The position numbers were made by a program, and so were the translations under genes. A stretch of DNA of 64,000 bases, taken from assembly GCF_000379185.1 (NCBI RefSeq), contig NZ_KB900704.1, positions 182,459 through 246,458 on the forward strand. Direction: 5' to 3'. The notes under the pieces were generated by a model. That model made no database searches. It was not told the DNA's origin and saw nothing but the letters and a program-made list of their open reading frames with translations. This DNA comes from Capnocytophaga cynodegmi DSM 19736 (GTDB lineage: Bacteria; Bacteroidota; Bacteroidia; Flavobacteriales; Flavobacteriaceae). Shown here in pieces: positions 56,225 to 64,000 of the stretch; within the stretch, counting starts at the first letter, position 1, and each line of letters begins with the position of its first letter.

Positions 56225-59200
56225 TTAAAACCCAACATTTACCGTCAATGTAAACTGTTTTGGCGTTGGTAGCGATACCCCACCTGAACGGTAATACTCG
56301 GGGTCTTGACCTTTAAGACGTTTGTCCGAATAAATCAAAAACGGATTGGTAACCTGCCCACGTACATTGATGGTACTCAAGCCGAATTTCTTTGCATAAT
56401 GTTCTGGAACGTTGTAACCAAGTGAAATGTTTTTCATCCGCACGAAACTTCCGTCGGCTACCCTATTTTGCGAATAATTGTAGGTATTATACGCCCGTTC
56501 GATATTCTCCTCGCCAATAAGTCGGATTAAATCTTGCGAAGGCAACGCAGGAACTTCTGTTCGCCACTCATCACCTGGGGCAATCCATCGGTTGTAATAT
56601 TCGGTCGAAAAAACATTTAGGTCGGCAAAGGCTGGGTCGAACGACGGATTTAACCGAATTTTATTCCCTGCCTGTGCTGTGATGAAAAACGAAAACTCCC
56701 AATTCTTATACTGAAAGGTGTTCGACAAACCACTATTCACATTTGGCTCAATCGAACCGTGATAAATCAAATACGTTTTAGAATACTGGGCGTCCAGAAA
56801 GTCGGCTCCCGCAATGTTACCATACGCTCGGTTATTAAGCGGATACAAGCCAAAATCAAAAGTCGGTAATCCGTACGAATTCAAACCTTGATAGTTGAAC
56901 GAAAAGAGCGACCCTTTCGGAAACCCAACGATGTTCCCACGTCCTGCCCCAGCAACCATATCAAAGGTGTTGGGCGTATTGAGCAATCGGGTGATTTCCT
57001 GATTCATATAACTTATGGTGAAGTTGGTCGTCCATTTGAAATCGTCCGTCAAAATGTTTTTAGAATTTAAAGCCAATTCCACACCTCGCGTACGCATATC
57101 GCCAAAGTTAGCGTATTTGTAGTACTGTCCACCCACGCCCGAAGTGCGGATAAGGTCAATCAGGTCGAACGAATTACGTTGATACACGTCAATGGTCGCA
57201 TTCAGCCGATTGTTGAAAAATCCAGCATCGATACCAATGTTCAATTCGTACATTTTCTCCCACGTAAGGTCACGATTTTCCAAATGGAGAATACGCAGTG
57301 CATTTTCGCGGTCTTCAAATCGGAAACGATTTAAAATCTGGTTTTTGTACACCGCATTCGAGTTGATGGCTTGTTCGTTCATCTTGGCGGTAAGCCCGTA
57401 ACTGGCACGGAAAGCAAGAGTTGAGAAATAGTTTTGGTCTTTCATAAAACTTTCTTGGTCTATGTTCCATTTTCCACCAATATTCCAAGTAGGAAGCCAT
57501 TGCGAACGGCTGTTTCTACCTGCTGTATTCGACCCCTCGTAGTTAAGCACCGTGTTGAAAATGTATTTCCCTTGGTAACCATACGTACCACTTAGTGAGA
57601 AGGTTACTCCGCGTTCGTATCGCTCCAAAAGCGAGAAATAATCTGTTCCTTCATTTAATAATTTTTGGAAAATAAGCGGATTGGTAAAGATTTGATTGCC
57701 TTTATCGTACTGAATGCCGTATCCTTGAAACGGATTTACGCTGCGGTCAGCCGAACGAATTTCGGCAAAGCCAAACCCTTTGATGTCGTGTTCGCCCAAT
57801 TGTTTGTTGTAATCCAACGCAAAACGAGCTTGGTAACTTTTGAGGGTGGTTTCGGTTTTGTTGAAAATTCCGCCGTGAGTCAGACCTACTTTAGGTTGCA
57901 AAAGCGGATTATCCTTGTCTTTTATCAGATAGATGTTCTGCTGAGCCACCCAAGGAGTTTCGTTGGCACGAAAAGCCTGAACTACATTCGAACCCTCTTT
58001 GATGAAATGCGATGTCGCTGTAAAAGCTTGTCGTGTAGAAAGCAATACAGTTGCTTCCAAATCGTTATTAAACTTGTAAGAGGCTTCTCCTTGTATTTTG
58101 AAGTCTAACAGATTTATATTTAGATAATTATTTTGGTATTCGTTTAGAATATTGAACGGAGCCCAATTGTTGCGATAGTATTCCAACTCGTCATTACTGC
58201 TACGCGGACGAAGCGTTCGGCTAGTGGATAAAGCATAGGAAAAAGGATTGATGTCAAAATCACGCTCGAACGAACCAAGGGTAGTATTCTTGCGTTGCGT
58301 GAATGTTCCTGGTGCTTTTTGCTGACGCATATTTCCTTGTGCGGAAAGTGTCGTTTTGAATTTATCGTTGATGTAGAATGTATTTTTGAGATTAGCCGTT
58401 ATGCGTTGTACATTGTCGGTAATTGTCCAGCCACCATCATTATAAAATCCGATAGAAGCATACGTTGTGGTGTTTTTGCCTCCGCCCGAAAAAGTAATGG
58501 TATGATTCTGAATGGGATTAAGCGTAAAAAGATGGTTGAACCAATCGGTATTGGCGTATTCGCGTTCTTTGAAAAAAGCTCGTTTGCCTTCTTCCGTATT
58601 TTCATAGTAATATGTTCCTGTATTGGGATTAATCGTGTTGATGCCTTTGTACCACTGATAATAAATACCACTGCGTCTGCCATAAAGAGCATCGCGTAAA
58701 CCGAAATATCCTTTATTAGCCAGTTCTTGGTAAACGGACATTGTTTCTTGTGAATTTAACAAATCAAAATCTGCATACGAAGGTATCTGACGAAAACTTT
58801 GCTCGTAGGAGTAGGTAATGCGATTTGGGGTGTCGCGTTTGCCCGATTTGGTTGTGATAACAATCACTCCATTTAAGGCTCTCGCTCCATAAACGGAAGT
58901 CGCCGAAGCATCTTTAAGTACTTGAATATCCTGAATATCGGTAGCATTAAGCCCGGCTATAGCAGAACTTATAAGGGTTACGGCATCGCCCGAAACCAAT
59001 TGGTCGAGACTAAGAGAAACTAAGTCCTCATACACCGCTCCGTCGATAACCCACAGCGGTTGCACATTCCCAATGATGGAAGCCCCGCCACGAATGTTGA
59101 TGCGTGGTGCCGAACCGAATGTACCCGTCACGTTTTGAATGGAAAGCCCCGCTACACGTCCTTCGAGCATACGCGAAACGTCAGCCACGCCGTCCATTTT

Positions 59201-59587
59201 TATTTCGTTCATTTTTACCGAAGCCGAAGCCCCTGTAAAAACACGACTTTTTATCTTCTGATAGCCCGTAACAACCACCTCACCGAGTTGCTCAGTTTCT
59301 TCCTGAAGTGTAATCTTCAGATTATTGGACGTTATTTTTACTTTCTTCATCTGGAAACCAACATAGCTCACCTCCAATGTTTGCCATTGTTCGCCTCTGA
59401 TGGTAAATTTTCCTTCCATATCGGTAGTAACTCCCACATTCCTTTCTTTGAGAATTACGGTTGCCCCTAAAAGCGGTTCGCCTTTGGCATCAGTTACTGT
59501 TCCTTTAATATCCGTCTGTGCCAATGCCCACTGCGAACATAACAAAAGTACGCTATATAGTAGTTTCTTTATCATTGATTGATTCAT
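56225..59587 (-). CDS. SusC/RagA family TonB-linked outer membrane protein
   Basis: The 1120-residue protein has a signal peptide (to W-A-L-A-Q), a carboxypeptidase-regulatory-like N-terminal domain (about 28-100: G-T-V-T-D-A-K-G-E-P-L-L-G-A), TonB-box region G-E-V-V-V-T-G-Y, a plug with I-R-G-G-A-S-I and the SusC signature A-S-A-T-S-V-Y-G-A-R-A-L-N-G-V-I-V-I-T-T. A C-terminal barrel follows, ending T-V-N-V-G-F. It imports a nutrient with SusD. Arrays C and D flank the gene on both sides. ATG 59587 is taken, with M-I-K-K at 59575 as alternative. Confidence 0.95.
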   Translation of the reverse strand: MNQSMIKKLLYSVLLLCSQWALAQTDIKGTVTDAKGEPLLGATVILKERNVGVTTDMEGKFTIRGEQWQTLEVSYVGFQMKKVKITSNNLKITLQEETEQLGEVVVTGYQKIKSRVFTGASASVKMNEIKMDGVADVSRMLEGRVAGLSIQNVTGTFGSAPRINIRGGASIIGNVQPLWVIDGAVYEDLVSLSLDQLVSGDAVTLISSAIAGLNATDIQDIQVLKDASATSVYGARALNGVIVITTKSGKRDTPNRITYSYEQSFRQIPSYADFDLLNSQETMSVYQELANKGYFGLRDALYGRRSGIYYQWYKGINTINPNTGTYYYENTEEGKRAFFKEREYANTDWFNHLFTLNPIQNHTITFSGGGKNTTTYASIGFYNDGGWTITDNVQRITANLKNTFYINDKFKTTLSAQGNMRQQKAPGTFTQRKNTTLGSFERDFDINPFSYALSTSRTLRPRSSNDELEYYRNNWAPFNILNEYQNNYLNINLLDFKIQGEASYKFNNDLEATVLLSTRQAFTATSHFIKEGSNVVQAFRANETPWVAQQNIYLIKDKDNPLLQPKVGLTHGGIFNKTETTLKSYQARFALDYNKQLGEHDIKGFGFAEIRSADRSVNPFQGYGIQYDKGNQIFTNPLIFQKLLNEGTDYFSLLERYERGVTFSLSGTYGYQGKYIFNTVLNYEGSNTAGRNSRSQWLPTWNIGGKWNIDQESFMKDQNYFSTLAFRASYGLTAKMNEQAINSNAVYKNQILNRFRFEDRENALRILHLENRDLTWEKMYELNIGIDAGFFNNRLNATIDVYQRNSFDLIDLIRTSGVGGQYYKYANFGDMRTRGVELALNSKNILTDDFKWTTNFTISYMNQEITRLLNTPNTFDMVAGAGRGNIVGFPKGSLFSFNYQGLNSYGLPTFDFGLYPLNNRAYGNIAGADFLDAQYSKTYLIYHGSIEPNVNSGLSNTFQYKNWEFSFFITAQAGNKIRLNPSFDPAFADLNVFSTEYYNRWIAPGDEWRTEVPALPSQDLIRLIGEENIERAYNTYNYSQNRVADGSFVRMKNISLGYNVPEHYAKKFGLSTINVRGQVTNPFLIYSDKRLKGQDPEYYRSGGVSLPTPKQFTLTVNVGF

Positions 59588-59630
59588 AAATGATAATCTT
59601 TGTAATTTATTATTTTTTAAAATTATTAAG

Positions 59631-59658
59631 GTACAGACAGGACGTGTCCTGTTCGTAC
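59631..59658. repeat. Palindrome upstream of susC (ACAGGACGTGTCCTGT core)
   Basis: A perfect 16-bp palindrome at 59637-59652 is extended by GTAC on both sides with one mismatch pair. It lies 44 bp before the susC ATG, where a regulator or RNA hairpin could act. Confidence 0.6.
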
Positions 59659-59676
59659 ATAAAAATCATTAAAAGG

Positions 59677-59943
59677 TTTTCTCACATATTTTATAAAATA
59701 TCAAATGATATTTATCTATTTCATCAGTGTTTTATTCAGATATCAATTGATATTTGTCTGTTTCATCAGTGTTTTGACTAAAATACAATCGTACATTCAG
59801 CATTTCACTCGTGTTTTAAATAAAATACAATCGTACATTCGGCGTTTCACTCGTGTTTTAACAAAAATACAATGTTGCACGAGCTATTCCACCTCTGTTT
59901 CAATCAATGTAATTTTTTATTTTTATTGTTTCATCAGTGTTTA
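59677..59943. repeat. Array D: seven 42-bp units in exact register
   Basis: The start TTTCATCAGTGTTTT or TTTCACTCGTGTTTT recurs at 59719, 59761, 59803, 59845, 59887 (diverged) and 59929, exactly 42 bp apart, with a further diverged unit at 59677. The second half is best kept as AATACAATCGTACATTC. A frame from ATG 59705 to 59944 stays open and gives a 14-residue repeat (F-T-R-V-L-N-K-I-Q-S-Y-I-R-R), but it is probably a by-product of the period. The array fills the gap upstream of susC. Confidence 0.88.
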
Positions 59944-59947
59944 GTGC

Positions 59948-60032
59948 TGTCAGGCTGAACAAAGTCAAAACTTTGTATGTTTATGAAGCTTCATCATATA
60001 CCCCTTTTTCACGGATTTCGCTCAGCCTGACA
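59948..60032. repeat. REP-like element, copy 2
   Basis: The perfect 11-bp arms TGTCAGGCTGA (59948-59958) and TCAGCCTGACA (60022-60032) enclose about 63 bp. The right arm is shared with copies 1 and 3. Confidence 0.75.
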
Positions 60033-60117
60033 AAAACACTTCCTTTTTAACACATCATTCTTTTATAACACAACCAAAAGAAATTGACAAAAAATAAAGG
60101 CTAACAACCAATTACCA

Positions 60118-61089
60118 TTATATCTCCTTCCAAAGGCGATTTTTAATCCTCCCCACCTTCCAATTTTTATTTTTTACAGCTCGAATCTGTGCTTGAGTAG
60201 GCATATCATTGCCCTCCTTAGCTTTTCCTTCAACATCTAAACTTATGACAACAATTTTCCCTGGATTATTCGCGTCATTTACTACTTTTGGTAATGCCAT
60301 AAGTAGGGAATTCATATTTGCCCCTTTTATATAATTTGTATGACACACTATCTGAAATAATTTTGGATTTTTACTTATATCCAATGTTTTTAGCTGATTT
60401 TCGGAACAATTAAAGTAACTCAACATTGCATTTCTGCTTACATCTATAGTAGTTAACTGATTTTTGGAACAGTCAAACTCCCACAAACGTGAATTTTTGC
60501 TTACATCTATAGTTGTCAGATGATTATCGACACAGGATAATCTTCGCAAATCAGGATTTTTGCTTACATCTAACCTACTTAGCTGATTCTTTCCGCACGA
60601 TAAATAGAACAAAAGCGGATTGTTACTTACATTTAACCCTTTCAACTGATTTATATAACATTCTAAAATCTCTAAAGCGGGATTTTTACTTACGTCCAAA
60701 GCAGTCAGTTTTTGACCTAAACATTGTAATTGTGATACCTTTCCGTAAATTACTACCGTTTGTGATTGTAACGTATATTCAACATACTTAGGAAAAGTGG
60801 TTACTTTTTCTTCGGGTTGTTGCTCTCCGTCGTTGTTGAGGTCTATCCAAACATTAGGACGATTAGGAATTTTGGCTTCAATTCCAATTTTCAATACTTC
60901 CCCCTTTTCTTTGGCGGTTTTCAAAACCATATACCCCTGCTTAGCCGCTTCTGGGTTGATTTTGGCTTCACTAATAGTTGTATTACTATCATTGTCATTT
61001 CCTCCCTCATCTTTACTACAACCATTCATTAATTGTGTAGTAGCTATCATACCGATAGCCAACATACTGCGGAAAAATACTTTTCTCAT
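60118..61089 (-). CDS. Leucine-rich-repeat surface lipoprotein
   Basis: From ATG 61089 the protein has 323 residues. Lipobox M-N-G-C is followed by S-K-D-E-G, a good surface-export signal. After about 100 residues come six LRR units of exactly 21 residues, such as L-D-V-S-K-N-P-A-L-E-I-L-E-C-Y-I-N-Q-L, each with a conserved Cys. It probably binds a protein or glycan at the surface. It lies between the TonB receptor and SusC genes on the same strand. A start at 61146 would place 19 residues before the signal peptide and is rejected. Confidence 0.82.
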   Translation of the reverse strand: MRKVFFRSMLAIGMIATTQLMNGCSKDEGGNDNDSNTTISEAKINPEAAKQGYMVLKTAKEKGEVLKIGIEAKIPNRPNVWIDLNNDGEQQPEEKVTTFPKYVEYTLQSQTVVIYGKVSQLQCLGQKLTALDVSKNPALEILECYINQLKGLNVSNNPLLFYLSCGKNQLSRLDVSKNPDLRRLSCVDNHLTTIDVSKNSRLWEFDCSKNQLTTIDVSRNAMLSYFNCSENQLKTLDISKNPKLFQIVCHTNYIKGANMNSLLMALPKVVNDANNPGKIVVISLDVEGKAKEGNDMPTQAQIRAVKNKNWKVGRIKNRLWKEI

Positions 61090-61296
61090 TATCAAAGTTA
61101 GTTTTAAAATTATTTTTTCTGTGTTTTTCGTTATCACTTTTTTCACTTTGCATTTACATTGTATCCCTTATTGATGCTGAACAAAACGTTCTTCCACATT
61201 GTTCGTTACTCCTGTGTAATAAGAATTATCAGCATATTTTAATATGTAAACAAAATATAAATTCATTTACGTCACTTCATATTTGATAACTTTTCT

Positions 61297-61399
61297 GTCA
61301 TTTCGATCGGAGTCGAGAAATTATCGTCACAAAACTTATGTGTTATGTAGGCTTCGACTTCGCTCAGCCTGACAAAACCAACTTTGCTCAGCTTGACAG
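61297..61399. repeat. REP-like element, copy 3, with a partial fourth
   Basis: GTCATTTCGATCGGAGTCGAG at the left and GCTTCGACTTCGCTCAGCC-TGAC at the right (to 61374) repeat the pattern of copies 1 and 2. ACTTTGCTCAGCTTGACAG at 61381-61399 is a partial extra right arm. Confidence 0.75.
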
Positions 61400-61424
61400 A
61401 CTCAGTATCAATCTGCCTAACAAA

Positions 61425-63653
61425 CTAAAACTTCACATTTACCCCTGAATAAATTCCAAAAGGATGTCCTGCTCGTAAGCCCGAAGGATGTCGCGACACC
61501 AAATAAGTTTTATTCGTTAGGTTGATAGCGTTCAGTGTAAGTGTCAAATACTTATTCACACGAGCCCTCGCCGATGCATCAATAATGGTATGTGCAGGGA
61601 TTTTGTTATGCTCCGCAATACGTCCCTGCCCAGGTGTGGTACGCATATCACCATTGTAACGCACCCCGATATTCAGCTCAAAACCTTTGTACTCCGCCCC
61701 CAAACTCGCATTGAAACTATGTTTGTTGATGTACGGAATTTCATCGCCCACAAACACACGTCCCCACGTATTTTCTTCGAAAGAATTAAGCATCTCGGTA
61801 TCGGTGTAGGTGTATGAAATCTGTAAAGGCAATTTGAATTTGCTCGTTTCGGGCATTGGCTGATAATGTACCAAAAATTCCGCTCCTTTTACTTTGGCTT
61901 CTCCCACATCGAATTGCTCCAATGTTCCGCTACCTCCAGCCGCTGCCAAATCGCTTCCCAACATATTGCTATATTTGTTGTAAAAACCAATGAGTTCGGC
62001 AGTTAAGTTGTTGGTTGTATATCGAGTCCCTAATTCCCAATTCACGCTACTTTCAGGTTTTTGATTCATTCCTGCACTTGGTGGCGAAAATCCTTTATGA
62101 ATGCCTGAAAATACTGACCAAACGGGCAAAATCTTGTAATGTATCCCCAAACTCGGAATGAAAACTCGTGCGTAATTATCTACCTCACGACGGATTTTCC
62201 CCGAACGGCGAACATCATTCTTTGTATAATCTTTTTTATGCAAATCGATATCTTCGTAACGCAATCCAGCAGAAAGGGTAAGCGAACGATGAGTGATTTT
62301 CGTCAGTAAATACGAGGCTAAAGCAGTTGCCGAAGTAATTCGGTTGGCTTGTGAACCGTGAATTCCCGCAAGGAAAAGCTGCATTTGTCCGTCTTTTATG
62401 GAATAACTATCATCCCACTGAAAACGATCTTCTGCATCGGCGTGATAGCGTAAACCTGCTTCCACATCGATGAAAGTTTCACCTATATAGAAATGATAAT
62501 CGGCTTTGGTTTGTAATCCTCTGGAAAAATAATCCCGATTGTTGGCACGAACGATAAGCCCTTCACCGATGTAATCCACTTTTCCTGTCAGAATATCAAA
62601 ATACAAATGATTGGTTTCGGGGTCTTCCAATACGGCATTGATAGAACGCTTTTCGGCAGAAGTAATTCCTGCTTTCACGTCGTTGAGTTTGTACCAATTT
62701 CGGTGGAATTTTGTATAATACGCATTGGAAGTTATCTTAAACTTTGAAGAAATGTTGATGACGTACGTCCCTACCCACTGCTGATGCTTGGTTTTCATAT
62801 TATCCATACGCGAACCTGCATAGCGAAGGAAGGGTGTTGTTTTGAAATCGGTTTCGGAAACGCCTACATAGGTTTCATCGGAATTTTCGTCGGCATACCC
62901 AAATTTAAGCTCAAAAGAATGATTTACGCCCTCTTCTTTATCGGTTTTTGTCATCATTTTGGCGATAAAATCATTACGTTTGAAACCTGCGTGTTGATTA
63001 TCGGCAAACTTTTTAAATCCGTCGGACTGGTAACGCAAATATTCTACCAAATATCCGAAATGTTTGCGTTTGTCGCCCAAATTAAAATGACTTTTGAAGG
63101 TAGCATTTGTTCCGTAAGAAGTGGTGAGTTTCCCTGAAAATTTATTGGGAATGGGCGTGGAAACCATATTGATAGCCCCTCCGGTAGTGAAAGGACCATA
63201 TTGCACTTGGCTACTTCCTTTAAGAACCTCAACGGCAGTCATTCGAGCCGCATTGGGGAAATAATACGCCGCTGGAGCAGAATACGGAGCAGGTGCCGCC
63301 AAAATGCCGTCTTCCATCAATGTGATTTTCTCACTTCGTTCGGCTTTGGTTCCCCGCAAACTGATATTAGGACGAAGCCCATAACCATCTTCCTCATAGC
63401 TGTTTACACCAGGTACGGCTTTGAGCATTCGGTTGATGTCGGTATAACCCAATTTTACGATTTCGGCAGGTGAAATATAATACGCTGAACCTGTTCTGTT
63501 TCGAGCTTGGAATTTACTTCCGAGTATTTGGTTGGCACTGATAACTACCTCTTCTAACTGTTGAATGGAATCTTTTTTTTGTTCCTTTTCCTGAGCGAAA
63601 ACACTCATAGCCGTCAGAAGAAATAAAAAAGAACCTATCTTTTGGTAACACAT
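61425..63653 (-). CDS. TonB-dependent receptor (FecA-like)
   Basis: The 742-residue protein has a signal peptide (to V-F-A-Q), TonB box region L-E-E-V-V-I-S-A, a plug domain with R-P-N-I-S-L-R-G, V-Q-Y-G-P-F-T-T-G-G-A-I-N-M-V, and a 22-strand barrel ending A-I-N-L-T-N-K-T-Y and V-N-V-K-F. It lacks the extra N-terminal domains of SusC and resembles siderophore or iron-citrate receptors. With the DUF4856 and SusC/D genes downstream it fits an iron capture locus. The ligand is inferred only. Confidence 0.9.
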   Translation of the reverse strand: MCYQKIGSFLFLLTAMSVFAQEKEQKKDSIQQLEEVVISANQILGSKFQARNRTGSAYYISPAEIVKLGYTDINRMLKAVPGVNSYEEDGYGLRPNISLRGTKAERSEKITLMEDGILAAPAPYSAPAAYYFPNAARMTAVEVLKGSSQVQYGPFTTGGAINMVSTPIPNKFSGKLTTSYGTNATFKSHFNLGDKRKHFGYLVEYLRYQSDGFKKFADNQHAGFKRNDFIAKMMTKTDKEEGVNHSFELKFGYADENSDETYVGVSETDFKTTPFLRYAGSRMDNMKTKHQQWVGTYVINISSKFKITSNAYYTKFHRNWYKLNDVKAGITSAEKRSINAVLEDPETNHLYFDILTGKVDYIGEGLIVRANNRDYFSRGLQTKADYHFYIGETFIDVEAGLRYHADAEDRFQWDDSYSIKDGQMQLFLAGIHGSQANRITSATALASYLLTKITHRSLTLSAGLRYEDIDLHKKDYTKNDVRRSGKIRREVDNYARVFIPSLGIHYKILPVWSVFSGIHKGFSPPSAGMNQKPESSVNWELGTRYTTNNLTAELIGFYNKYSNMLGSDLAAAGGSGTLEQFDVGEAKVKGAEFLVHYQPMPETSKFKLPLQISYTYTDTEMLNSFEENTWGRVFVGDEIPYINKHSFNASLGAEYKGFELNIGVRYNGDMRTTPGQGRIAEHNKIPAHTIIDASARARVNKYLTLTLNAINLTNKTYLVSRHPSGLRAGHPFGIYSGVNVKF

Positions 63654-63827
63654 AAAAACTTCTTACGATTTTTATTTAGATTATTTTTATAAGGCACAAA
63701 AGTAAAATTTATTTAGAATAAAGCCAAATAAATTTCTTTGAAAAAATGAACTGCTTACTTAAAAATTTCAGAAGAATAATGTAATTATTATCAAAAAACC
63801 TGTCTAAACTTTTTTGAAGGAAAAGTA

Positions 63828-63888
63828 AAAGTTCCAAGAATTTTTAGCATTTTTGTTTTGCATAACAAAATGAAAATCAAGGAACTTT
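63828..63888 (-). promoter_or_regulatory. Structured leader or small hairpin RNA upstream of the TonB receptor
   Basis: On the minus strand, outer arms AAAGTTCC and GGAACTTT (63828-63835 with 63881-63888) enclose an inner stem CATTTTGTT/AACAAAAATG (63848-63872) with a 6-nt loop. TTTTACTTTTCC follows the outer stem. The predicted transcription start is just at its 5' edge. Confidence 0.5.
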
Positions 63889-63891
63889 GAG

Positions 63892-63899
63892 CAAAGATA
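63892..63899 (-). promoter_or_regulatory. Bacteroidota -7 box upstream of the TonB receptor
   Basis: On the minus strand this reads TATCTTTG, fitting TAnnTTTG, about 240 bp before ATG 63653. No clear -33 was found. The rest of 63654-64000 is AT-rich without a gene. Confidence 0.5.
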
Positions 63900-64000
63900 T
63901 AATAAAAAAATGGATTATTTCCCATTTGAGTATCGGAAAAAGAGGATTTAAAACAAAATTTGATTTATCATTAATTTTTCTTCTGATAGTCAAACGATTA

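Noticed and set aside
59705..59944. 79-residue reading through array D as a gene
   Set aside because: It consists only of the 42-bp repeat. An open frame is expected when the period is a multiple of three and one unit lacks a stop. No promoter or homologue is known to me.
1..64000. tRNA or rRNA genes
   Set aside because: I looked by eye for T-loop GTTCGAATC-like sequences and rRNA segments in intergenic DNA and found none. A covariance search was not possible.

Overview
The window looks like the chromosome of a gliding Flavobacteriia species, most likely Capnocytophaga (inference). The DNA is AT-rich. Promoters fit the Bacteroidota form TTTG-N19-TAnnTTTG. There are SusC/SusD pairs, a GldA gliding ABC protein, a BshC bacillithiol enzyme, a PNGase F-type glycosidase, and many lipoproteins whose acylated Cys is followed by K-D/E-D/E, the surface-export signal known from C. 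canimorsus. No tRNA, rRNA, transposase or cas gene was seen.

Positions 1-23500 are mostly housekeeping: cardiolipin synthase end, K+/H+ antiporter, pepT, gldA, a C-terminal processing protease, ftsX-DUF3098-uppP, yicC-gmk-nadD, a fumarylacetoacetase-like gene with altered catalytic residues, glyA, secA, bshC, a SprT-like protein, pssA, an FKBP lipoprotein and an S4 RNA-binding protein. Rho-independent hairpins separate most of these units.

Positions 23500-27400 are accessory and hold the most unusual block. They contain a GIY-YIG nuclease-like gene beside a 547-residue exported protein of unknown function. Next comes a minus-strand unit: two tandem promoters, 14 exact copies of a pentanucleotide, a terminator hairpin, a 155-residue helical protein of unknown function, and a degenerate array with a 21-bp period. 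Positions 27400-41000 return to core functions: a truncated Mpl-like pseudo-enzyme, lon, DUF4112, a PNGase F homologue, a SpecificRecomb-family membrane protein, a GH3/beta-lactamase fusion and fabH-accB-accC.

Positions 41400-63700 are a long minus-strand surface region: BspA-like and Ig-like lipoproteins, a CBM/Fn3 protein, then a SusC/SusD locus with DUF4856, DUF4302 and a putative metallopeptidase that has lost its HExxH motif, plus a FecA-like TonB receptor. This is the make-up of a nutrient or iron capture locus. The susC and susD genes are separated by a methyltransferase, a flavin monooxygenase and a DUF559 gene. The gaps here carry palindromic REP-like elements and three more degenerate arrays with a 42-bp period. 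Four arrays unrelated in sequence thus share a period of 21 bp or twice that, which equals two or four turns of B-DNA. This is the main candidate for an undescribed system.
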